The notes beneath the pieces were generated by a model, which searched no databases, was not told the origin of the DNA, and saw only the letters and a program-made list of their open reading frames with translations. DNA of 64,000 bases, from NCBI GenBank assembly GCA_021234155.1, contig JAJEKV010000052.1, positions 681,933 to 745,932 of the forward strand. The letters are read 5' to 3'. Source of the DNA: Isoetes taiwanensis. Lineage: Eukaryota; Streptophyta; Lycopodiopsida; Isoetales; Isoetaceae. Numbering within the stretch: position 1 is the stretch's first letter; every line of letters begins with the position of its first letter. Shown piece after piece: positions 55,195 through 64,000 of the stretch. The position numbers were made by a program, and so were the translations under genes.

Positions 55195-58100
55195 TCAAGT
55201 ATCTTCTTGTGCCTCGTCGTCGATGTAAAGACATCGTTTGCGTTTCTTTACTTTTTGTTCAATACTTGACATTGAGGACAACACTGTGGCATGTTGCTCG
55301 GCATAGACGGGCAAGAAACTGCAATATAAGTCAAACACAGTTAGTTGTGGTTTAGATAGTTAATGTAAGCAAAAAATAGAAATTTTAGCTCACTAACTAA
55401 TCAGCCGGTTCTTCAATCACGTCTGTGATTATCTCATCCTCTTCCTCCAAATCCAGCTGCATAGAAGGAGCCCCTTCTGCTAATGGTTTTTTGAATGTAG
55501 ACATTCGAAGTGTTCTGACCACATCACAAATATCAGCATCAAAATCCATTGCATAGCAATGCAGACCTCGAAGTGCACAGGCCTCAACCATAGACCCTGT
55601 ACCTGTCAATAAATCCACGACATAATCACCACAATCACATAGCAGTTGGAGTAAGAACTCGTTAAAGCGGAAGCTCTTCTCCAAATTATGCCGCAGTGAA
55701 TGATGTTTTGCTGATCTCATTCTGTCACCCGGCCCTAAGTAATGCCTCAAAAGTTCACTGCTATAATCCAACTCATGTTGACTAAATACCTCCTTGGATT
55801 TAAATATCGGATTTGTGCCAGCTCTTTTGTAGAGAGATACTATCATCACATTTCTTGATAGAATACCGTATTTATCTTTATAAAAACTGTATGGTCTATC
55901 CCCAATCAATTTGTATGATCTTCCTAGTTCAAGGTTCTTTTTTCTGGCTGCCATGTCTACCATCTTTTGAAACTCAAAGCTGCTAATGCACACTAACCAT
56001 CCACTATCATCCAAACAGAGTTCACCTAAACTGAAACATCCATCTACTAGTTGTGTGTCAAGTTTGTTCCAGTATGGTGTTTCGTTGGAGTCATTTCTTG
56101 TAGGCTCATTTGTTGGCAGATCAACAAGAACCAAGTTAGCACCCCAATCTCTGACTTTTCCATTCCTGTAGTACATGGATGATTTCTTGACTTCCTTTTC
56201 TAAATTTCTCAACGATGTGAACACTTCATGGCCGCCTAATGTTACAGCCCTAGAGACCACATATATATCTGCTTGGACAACTCGAAATTCAGTATGGCAT
56301 TCTTTTTGAACTTGTACAACATCAGGCATATGCTTTCGTGGAGGTGTTTGATAATCGACAATAAGATCGTCTTCCTCATCTTCTTCATTAGTTGCATCAG
56401 ATACCTTTGGCTTGTCTTTCCTGCTTCTCTTTCTTTTGTCAACATCCACTATTTCCTCATTTGGATCCACCTTAATTTTCTGCCCTCCACGGATCCGATT
56501 GTAATCTGACTCTTCTTCTTCTGGATAAGACCCTAAAGGGAAATCAATCCACCAGGGACAATTTTCTCTTTCCCATTTATGCATTCCACCTCCCCTGTCT
56601 AGATTACCTTTTGAATTTGAAAATCAAATCGACTGCTTGAGACACCCATATCTGTATTTGTGGATGCATTGATTCCATGCACTTAATATGAACCAAATAT
56701 TTGAAATACCTGTATGCAACTCGCATGGCTGTCCTTTGAACTTCAAAAGCTTCAGAAACATTAACTGTAGATTGCATATGTCTCTCCCAATGCTTAAACA
56801 TTTCAACTCGATTTCTAGCTTTGAATGTTCTGTACCAAGTCTCCACATCACAGTCCCGGGGTATTAACAACTGCAAATTATGTTGTTCAATTGCTCCCTT
56901 CACCAAGTCACATGATCTGGTCAGTAAATGCTCTAGCCATGTTTCTTTCTTTACCCAAGAATTGAAGCTCTTGTCATTAGTTGGTATCTTCTGATAATTA
57001 CCAAACTGAGATGTGCTAGTCATTGTCTTAATCCAATTATCTCTCACACTGTTCTGCACCTTTGATCTGACCATAAACAAAAGCTTTTCAAATGTCACAT
57101 TAACTCCTTTAGATTCTAAATCTTTGGTTGTGACATGGCGTAACCAAACATTCCCAAGACTAGGATTCACAATGGCTAGATATTTTTGCATTTTAGTTGT
57201 CCACTTTCGCCTCACTTCCCTTTCAGCATTTGCCCTCAAGACATCAACTTCTGAAATGTTTTCATGATTTGATTTTATGTAATCCTCAATGTCCTTAACC
57301 ATTGAAGCCTGCATCAATGGATTCTTAGTAATTAGTTTATTGAATCTTAAACAGCAAAAGAAATATAACATCAGAAACAACATTAAACTTACGTTATATA
57401 ATATCTTTGCATAGGCCAATCTTGTGAGAGGATACCAAGGCTCGTTTGACCCTATCATTTCCCTTGTCCTCTGTGCTTTTAACTCAGTGGGAGATAATTC
57501 CTTCATATACTTATCTGGTTTAGCAGTAGCAACTCTGTGCACAATCATTAATGTATCTTGTAGACTTGTAGGAACAACACCAATCTCGTTCAGTCTACAA
57601 CAAGCAATTTCTAGAAATGATCAAGAATTATTTGCATATAAAAATAGAAAAGCTAAAAAACTCACAAGTTTATTCTGTTCATTGCAGCAACTAGTGTTGT
57701 CTCGTTCGGCTCGTCGATGTTTATAAAATCAGCACGAACACAAATATGTTTGGATTTGACATGTTTGTATGTCTTGTTGATTTCGGACATCCATGCCTCG
57801 ATTCGATGGTTGCCATCCCAAAGAAAGAAACATTCTACCACGCCGTCGACCAGTCTTTGTTATGTACCAATGACTCTTCAAATGCCTTATTCACTTCTTG
57901 CCAATAAGGGTCCCAACCATCAATGTCCTCATCAGTCACTGGAATAACATCACCTTTTGCTGTAGCCATAGATAAAATGAAGTTCCCCTTGGACTTCACA
58001 TAGCCATCCTGTCTGAAGGTATCTCTTAGTATTTGTGATCTTGACCCCACTTTGCGGACCTCCTCATTTATCCTAATCCGACACAATGGAATCGTGGGTG

Positions 58101-58977
58101 GTTCTGTATCCTTCTTTAATGTTAGTGCATCCAAGGTTTCCGAAATCACTTCCACAGTAAAAGACGCAGATAAGTCACCAAGAACGTCATCATCAGATCC
58201 TGATTTAATAGCCAACAATTGCTGCTTCATGTATATCCTGGTGCTTGGCCGCTCGTACGGCAGCAAGCCTTGCATCTGTGCGTGGCTTGGTTGGTGTGGT
58301 TGATTTGGAAGCGGCGGCGGTTGTGGATCTTCGGGATTCAGCGGACCTGACCTCTCGATTCCTCGACTTCGGTACAAGCTATTTCAAAGCTTTTTGGTGT
58401 TCCGGGATTAGTAGAGCGGAAGTTTTCCATTTGGCGGGACTTCTTGGGTGTGGTAGATGGCGATGGTCGGTTTATGCAGCCCGATAGAGTTGCGGTTGTT
58501 GTGGAGTGTCGGGTATCAACCGTCTCTTTGGGGGCGGTTCTCCTTCCTCCTCACTTGCTTTGTAACATTACCATTCTTTTAATATATTGCTGATGATTCT
58601 TCAAAAAAAAAAAAAAGTCATCATCGGATCCCGAACTTTGCCCTTTTTTTTTCATCATTTTTCTTTTCTCTTTTGCTCTAGTCTTATCTCGCGATATTGT
58701 GATCTTTCTCAATAAGTCTTTGCTCCCTCTTCTTCTTCCATAATGAATGTCTTGTCATCCAACCGCATATCAACATTTCCCTCCTCTTTGTCTATGTCTC
58801 AGAGTGCATCCGCTGAGTGTCTTCTATTGTCTCTACTACATCTGCGGTAGATTCAAACGACATGGCCGGACTTCGATGTATCGGCGACCTCTTGGCTTTC
58901 TTTTTAGGGTTGTGGCGAGTCTAGTAGGCTGCAAATCTGGTTTAATGTTCCTTGTTTCTACCATAACGAGGCCACCA
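55195..58977 (-). pseudogene. ParB-like domain plus N6/N4-type DNA methyltransferase, multi-exon, damaged
   Basis: Clear exons on the minus strand are 58203-57666, 57594-57393, 57308-55398 and 55318-55195. Introns are 71, 84 and 79 bp with GT..AG ends, and phases agree across the 71- and 79-bp ones. An earlier exon may begin at 58977 (TTCTTGCAG|) but is decayed. The first clear exon reads PPTIPLCRIRINEEVR ... DEDIDGWDPYWQEVNKAF and, near 57791..57817, DGNHRIEAW, the signature of ParB/Srx-fold domains. The long exon has an acidic linker, NLVLVDLPTNEP (position of motif IV, DPPY in most enzymes), GELCLDDSGWLVCISSFEF, and VVDLLTGTGSMVEACALRG then CYAMDFDADI (AdoMet motif I). Motif IV before motif I is the permuted order of N6_N4 methylases. 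The last exon has a basic motif (KKRKR) and ends at TGA 55195. Two single-base frame changes (one just before DGNHR, one near 56615) and a LINE tail at 58204..58616 suggest a pseudogene; assembly error is possible for the frame changes. Confidence 0.7.
58204..58616 (+). mobile_element. 5'-truncated LINE tail with poly(A) and 18-bp target duplication
   Basis: A 413-bp plus-strand insert ends in ...TTTAATATATTGCTGATGAT and A14 (58603..58616), a layout usual for plant L1-type 3' ends. It is flanked by GTCATCATC(A/G)GATCC(T/C)GA at 58186..58203 and 58617..58634, an 18-bp duplication with two differences. The duplicated bases belong to the coding sequence GSDDD of the methyltransferase gene. No ORF2 domain remains. 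Confidence 0.65.
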
Positions 58978-59203
58978 CTGCAAGAAAACACAATTCATTT
59001 GATTAGTGACAAGCGACAAATTTTCTATTTAACATTACATTTTTAAAATAGAAGATGACAAAAGTTACGTGTTACGGAACAAGCATAGGACAATATGTTC
59101 TACAAACATAATAAGACAATATGTTCTTGAAGAAGACAAAAGACAACTAAACTCTGATAAAATGTGACAACTAAACATCTGGATAAACTCGACAACTAAA
59201 CAT
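58978..59203. other. Spacer, nothing recognised
   Basis: It would be intron or upstream DNA of the methyltransferase gene. No reading frame of note. Confidence 0.35.
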
Positions 59204-59590
59204 CCGGAAGAATGTTTTAGAAAAATCCGATTTAAAAATGGCAACGGTCTCAGTCCCCTTGCATTCTTTGGCAAAATGGTTTAGAAGAATGGCATCGGCT
59301 ATAAGAATGGTCTAGAAATGGGACATAAAAAAAATGGCAACGGTACCGTCCCCTTGCATTGGCTGGCAAAATGTTTTAGAAAAATACGATTTAAAAAATG
59401 GCAACGGTGCCGTCCCCTTGCATTTGCTGGCAAAATGGTTTAGAAGAATGGCATCTGCTATAAGAATGTTCTAGAAATGGTGCATAAAAACAATGGCAAC
59501 GGTGTCGTCCCCTTGCATTTGCTGGCAAAATGGTTTAGAAGAATGCCATCTGCTATAAGAATGTTCTAGAAATGGTGCATAAAAACAATA
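59204..59590. repeat. Tandem repeat with units of about 60-100 bp
   Basis: ATGGCAACGGT(N)CCGTCCCCTTGC, GGCAAAATGGTTTAGAAGAA and TCTAGAAATGG(T)GCATAAAA recur in this order about four times. The last two units are nearly identical and the first ones are shorter or diverged. Confidence 0.8.
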
Positions 59591-59755
59591 GATTCAAGTT
59601 AGCAACTTGGATCTCCTAGGAATTGAGGAAGTGGGTTAGAGAAAATCTCGTGCACTGGCATACACCACTAATGTTATAAACATGCATGCAGAGTGTGGTT
59701 TTGGAGTTCAATTGGAGTCATAACTCCAATCCAAAGAGAGTCAATGCCGAGGTTT

Positions 59756-60270
59756 GGCAAAAATAGGACCATTTGTATGGACGCTACCTTTAAAACTAAG
59801 GATAAGAGGTACACTACCTTACTTCAAGAGCTAGGGTTAAATTCAATCGTAAATCCAACTAACTTCTTGGTTTTTATTATGCAGGTTCGTCCTTTTACAC
59901 TCATTGCATTCGATGACCATTGCAATGGCTTGCCCATTGGCCTACATTATAACCAATTCTTAAAAAACTAGAGCTATAACTAGGTGGTTGAAAGCAATAA
60001 AGGATTCATTCATGGATGATCTGGATTGGCATCTTTCTTTCATCATTACTGATGACGCTCATGCTGAAATAAAGGTCGTAAAAAATGTAAGTTTTTATGC
60101 AATTTATCTCCCTTACATTTTCTTATGGGGATTAACACTATGGACTAACATAATTTACTCAATTTACATAATGCCTCTATCTCAACTTCCTTCCAACTTC
60201 ACTTCCCTTTTGCCCAATTATGCTTTCCAAGAGAGACTTATTACCTCAACCGCTGGGGGTCACTAGTTTC
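59756..60270 (+). pseudogene. MULE-type transposase fragment (repeat copy B)
   Basis: It has the same exon-intron-exon structure, the same motifs (DATFKTKDKR; FDDHCNGLPI; IITDDAHAEIKVVKN) and the same frame change as copy A at 26464..26940. Copy B lacks the upstream exon of copy A: homology starts at GCAAAAATAGG, so it is truncated on the left. A sequence difference near 60220 (CTTTCCAAGAG against CTTAGACTGCCCTCCAAGAG) separates the two. Confidence 0.7.
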
Positions 60271-60552
60271 ATCATTTATTTGTTTAAAATCACACTTTCA
60301 AATATTTTGACGGTAGTTGTTGATGAAATCGCATCATCTATGTCGTCACTTGTAGCATCACTAATAACAACAGTTGTAGTATCACATTTTATAGCATTGT
60401 AGTGGCATAATAGTATTATTTGTAGCATCATCTATAGCTACAGTTATAATATCATGCATTTTGTCTTTGTGGTGCTATAATAGTATCAGCTATAGGATCA
60501 CGTACATTGCTATAATTAAATCATTCATAATGTCACCACCAGCACTATAATA

Positions 60553-60750
60553 GATAGATAGATAGTAGTTTTAACGTCACACCACTAGGCAGCATCCAAC
60601 TGGACATGTGACCACACACCACACTACATTGCTCGGTTGGGCCCTGCCCCCAACCACCTTACATTGCGTCTGTTGGGATTTGACTCCCAACAGTACCGAG
60701 TGCGATTCTGGGCGGTCTCGAACTCGAGACCACATTGCTAAGGAACTAGT
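60553..60750 (-). mobile_element. tRNA-related SINE-like insertion
   Basis: It is about 200 bp and absent from the matching place in copy A (29503). On the minus strand it begins near CACTAGTTCCTTAGCAATGT GGTCTC, has GAGTTCGAGACC (like the B box GGTTCGANNCC) and ends in (ATCT)n. A box A is not convincing, so it may be 5'-truncated. No clear target duplication is seen. An older solo insertion of another type cannot be excluded. Confidence 0.5.
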
Positions 60751-60963
60751 GTGTCATCTATAGCATCATCTCTATTGCTATAATTAAATGACTTATAACG
60801 ACAACACAAGCATCATCCTTTGTATCATCCCTTCTATCATGATTAGTATCAGATGTAGCATCATTAACAGTGGCACATATAATACAACGTGGAGGTTATG
60901 ATTGTATCATTGTTAACATCAAGTATAATGTCACGTATTGTTACAAGTTAGACCGTAATTGTA

Positions 60964-63021
60964 TCTTATATTATAATGTTGTGTAATGGACCGCACCCTA
61001 AATCGGACGGTCGAGGATTTGATTGACCAATGGTGGAGATGATGTGTGCGTGTCTTCAACTAAAATTTCATCTTGACTATGGCTTCAATATGAAAGGGAA
61101 AAGGAAAAAGGAAAAGGAAAAGGGAAAAGGGAAAAGGGGAAGGGGAAGGGGAAGGGGAAGGGAAAAGGAAAAACGATGAAAGGGAAAAGGGAAAAGGGAA
61201 ACGGAAAAGGGGAAGGGAAAAGGAAAAAAGCGATGAAAGGGAAAAGAAAAACGATGAAAGGGAAAAGGGAAAAGGAAGAGGGAAGGGAAAAGGAAAAAAG
61301 ATGAAAGGGAAAAGGGAAAATGGAAAAGGGAAAAGCGGAAAGGGAAAAGGGAAAAAGGGAAAAGGGAAAAGGAAAAGGGGCGGGAAAAGGAAAAACGATG
61401 AAAGGGAAAAAGGGAAAAGGGAAACGGAAAAGGGGAAGGGAAAAGGAAAAAATGATGAAAGGGAAAAAGGGAAAAGGGAAAAGGGAAAAGGGAAAAGGGA
61501 AAAGGGAAAAGGAAAAGGGGAAGGAAAAGGAAAAGGAAAAACGATGAAAGGGAAAAAGGGAAAAGGGAAAAGGGAAAAAGGGAAAAGGAAAAAGGGAAAA
61601 GGAAAAGGAAAAACGATGAAAGGGAAAAGGGAAAAGGAAGAGGGGAAGGGAAAAGGAAAAACGATGAAAGGGAAAAAGGAAGAGGGGAAGGGAAAAGGAA
61701 AAAGCGATGAAGGGGAAAAGGGAAAAAGGAAGAGGGAAGGGAAAAGGAAAAAGCGATGAAAGGGAAAAGGAAAAGGGAAAAAGGAAAAGGAAAAGGAATA
61801 AAAGGAAAGATAAGAGGAAAAAAGGAAAGAGAAGGAGAAAAGGAAATGGAAAGATAAAAAAAAAATAGAAAAAGGAATAGAATAGACGAGGGGGAAAGGG
61901 AACGGAAAAAGAGCACCGCGAGAAGGGTAAGAAGTAAAGGTGAGAAAAGGAGAAAAAGGTAAGGGAAAATAAGAAAAGGTTGCAAAGTCTATGGGAAAAA
62001 GAAAAGTAAAAAGGAAAAGAGATAGGGAAAAGGGAAAAGAGAACTTGGGAAAAGGGAGCGAGAAAAAAGAGAAAAAAGGAAAGGGGCGTGAAAAAGGGGA
62101 AAAGAGAAGGTGAAGAAAGAGAAAAAGGAAAGCAAAAAGAGCATCGAGAAAAAGGAAGAGGGAAAGGATGGAAAAATGAGGAAAAAGGTGGGGGGAAATT
62201 AGAATAGACAAAGGGTAGGGAGCAAGGAATAGGAAAAGAGGAAGGCGAAAAGGGCACGAGAAAAAAGGGAAGAGGGAAAGGGTGAGGAAATAGAAAAAAG
62301 AAAGGGAAAAAGAGTATGGGAAAGGGGAAAAGAAAAAAGAAACAAGAAAGGAGAAAGTGGAAAGGGGAAAAAGGGAAGAAGATGGGGAAAGAAGGAAAAA
62401 GGGTACATAAAAAAGGTTGAGAAAAGGGAATGGAAAGAGGCATATGAAAAGCGAAAGGGAACGGGAAAGGAAAATGTAAAGGAAGGGGAAAGAGAAAGGA
62501 AAGGAAAAAGGGAACATCATTAAAGCAAAAGGGTGGGGAAAGTATGAAAAGGGAATGGAAAGTTGAAAGGAAAAGGAAGCGGAAAAAGGAGAAGGAAAGC
62601 AAAAAGAGCATGAGGAAAAAGAGGAGAGAGAAATGGGAAAAGAGATGGGGAAAAGGGCACATGATCAAGAGGAAGAGGGTGGGGGAAAGGAAGAAAAGGG
62701 CACAATGAAAAGGTAAGCAAAAAGAGAACGAAAAAAAAAAATGCATGAGAAACGGGGAAGAGAAAAAGGAAAAGGAAAAGGAAAAGGAAGAGGAAGGGGA
62801 AAAGGAAAGGGAAAGAGAGTAGTGGAAAAATGGGAAGAAGCGGGGAAAGATAAAAAAAGGAAGGGAAAAAGCCGATAAGAAAAAGAGAAAGAAAAAAAAG
62901 GGAAGGGGAAAGGGAAGGCAAAGGGAGGGAGAACGGGGTTAGAAAAAAAAAGGGAGAATAAAAAAAGAAAGAAATTAAAGGTTCCTAATTTATGCCCAGC
63001 AAGGCTGGGTACCATTACTAG
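60964..63021 (+). mobile_element. Non-autonomous Helitron, 2.06 kb, with proven insertion site
   Basis: It starts TCTTATATTATAATG and ends with the hairpin CCCAGC-AAG-GCTGGG (62995..63009), a short spacer and CTAG (63018..63021). The flanks are ...AATTGTA and TCAAATA...; copy A reads AATTGTATCAAATA without a gap (48990/48991). The element thus went in between A and T with no duplication, exactly as Helitrons do. The interior is a purine tract. The first 110 bp and the last 30 bp match the Helitron at 11928..13048. No Rep/helicase. Confidence 0.9.
61085..62975. repeat. 1.9-kb polypurine tract (GGGAAAA)n inside the Helitron
   Basis: Irregular GGGAAAA/GGAAAA units over about 1.9 kb, with AACGATGAAAGGGAAAA-type higher-order units of 40-100 bp in 61160..61770 and a looser GAGCA(C/T)-marked part after that. 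All reading frames across it (Lys/Gly-rich on plus, Phe/Pro/Ser-rich on minus, up to 550 codons) are composition artefacts. Confidence 0.95.
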
Positions 63022-64000
63022 TCAAATATAATTTCACATGTTCTACCACCTACAATACTATCTATGACCGATTTTATCTTATCCCTAAACTTAAAGCGTC
63101 AAGTCACACAACATAATATCGAAGATTTCACCTCTAATACCATTTTGTACGTGATTTGCGTTATTTATTAAGGCATTGATTATTTCTACAATATTATCCA
63201 ATGGTTTCGTAGGTTTGGTAAAACTCTCGCTCTGGCGGGAGAAATCAGAAAAACATCTAGGCGAATGATTTTTTTTCCTTATTTTTATGACCCTAGTAAA
63301 CTTTGGTGTCTTCTTTTTGAAAAGTTAAGAATATTATTTGCCACTAGGCATAACACTACCGTTCCATCCTTGTGGTGCAGCACAACTTGTCTCTAGTTGT
63401 AATGTGGTATGTAATCAATCTTCATACAACATCGGCAAATGTTTTTAGCAATGTGGTACTGTGTTAAAAATGATCAAAAAAAGTGGGTGACATTGCATTA
63501 TCTTTTCTAGTTCATGAACTTGTTGCAAGATGCTTGTGCATATATATGCTGATGTGGCTTATTATTCCTGTATGAGCAATTCCAATTTTGCCTTACGATA
63601 GTATGTTGAATGACGTCTCTCTGTGAAACATGCAAATAATACAGAGGGTGGTAATTTTTGCGGTATTTGAGACTACAATGTAAAGTTAGTAGAATTCTTT
63701 CTCTACTTCCAAAGGAAATGCGTTGTTCAAGCTATTATGGCAATGGGCTAATTTGGGTTTGATTCTAGTTCATTTGTATGTTTTTGTATGTTCTAAATTC
63801 AATCGCTTCAAATAATGAACTAAGAATGTCCACACATAATCTCCATTGAATATAAGCTCCTCAATATGACTAACTCCTTTCTCCATTTAACTATAGTCAC
63901 AATGCAACCATTTAGAATATATGAAATATAGACCTTATTGTCTCGACCTTAAACCAAAACTGAGTTTCCCCGCGAATGCCCTATTCATCTTTGTTTTTCC

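Larger units (their letters stand above)
59756..64000. repeat. Dispersed repeat copy B
   Basis: Excluding the SINE-like insert (60553..60750) and the Helitron (60964..63021), this aligns in order with copy A (26464..27107, 29345..29659, 48935..49971). It continues past the right edge of the window. Near-identity over 2 kb shows that the duplication is young compared with the decay of the transposase it carries. Confidence 0.9.

Noticed and set aside
61060-63015. Reading frames of up to 553 codons in the purine tract
   Set aside because: Pure composition effect of (GGGAAAA)n; stop codons are simply rare on the C/T strand.

Overview
The window is nuclear DNA of a land plant, probably a seed-free vascular plant such as a fern or lycophyte. 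The reasons are a very long intronless PLS-type pentatricopeptide-repeat (PPR) gene, multi-exon genes with short introns, iMet-primed Ty1/copia and Ty3/chromovirus elements, and large dispersed repeats nested in one another. The lineage is an inference; nothing here fixes a species. Most of the 64 kb is transposon-derived. Only the PPR gene (17130..20285, minus) looks like an intact host gene.

Layout. 1..985 is an old chromovirus LTR. 2200..10150 holds decayed coding sequence: a ParB-like gene broken by a truncated copia element (4383..7210), then remnants of an FCP1/NIF-type HAD phosphatase. 11928..13048 is a small Helitron with a long pyrimidine tract. 14437..15392 is a Ty3 gag fragment, followed by a broken coiled-coil exon. 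After the PPR gene, 20702..24707 appears to be a non-autonomous element with PIF/Harbinger-like ends and a second such element nested in it. 25140..25780 is a degenerate GATC-rich minisatellite.

From 26040 to the end, two copies of one dispersed repeat carrying a MULE-type transposase fragment can be aligned. Copy A (26468..49970) has been split by a 2.2 kb insertion that carries a long foldback, and by a roughly 19 kb block. That block is a head-to-tail pair of related unclassified elements, and the second of them contains a complete-ended 13.1 kb chromovirus (33094..46228, TSD ACGTA). Copy B (59756..64000) lacks those insertions but carries a SINE-like insert and a 2.06 kb Helitron. Each copy therefore gives the empty site for the insertions in the other. 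Between the copies lie a copia element (about 50208..54815) and a multi-exon gene (55195..58977, minus) that combines a ParB-like motif with an N6/N4-type DNA methyltransferase domain. That gene is itself hit by a short LINE tail.

Two points stand out. First, the chromovirus carries, between its primer-binding site and gag and in the gag-pol sense, a segment that reads as a divergent histone H3, including a tail-like region, the alpha-N region and a strongly conserved C-terminal half of the fold. Paired 77-bp palindromes and further unrecognised ORFs follow it. Second, the ParB-like plus DNA methyltransferase gene has the architecture of phage and mobile-element methylases, but it has plant-type introns and a C-terminal basic motif.
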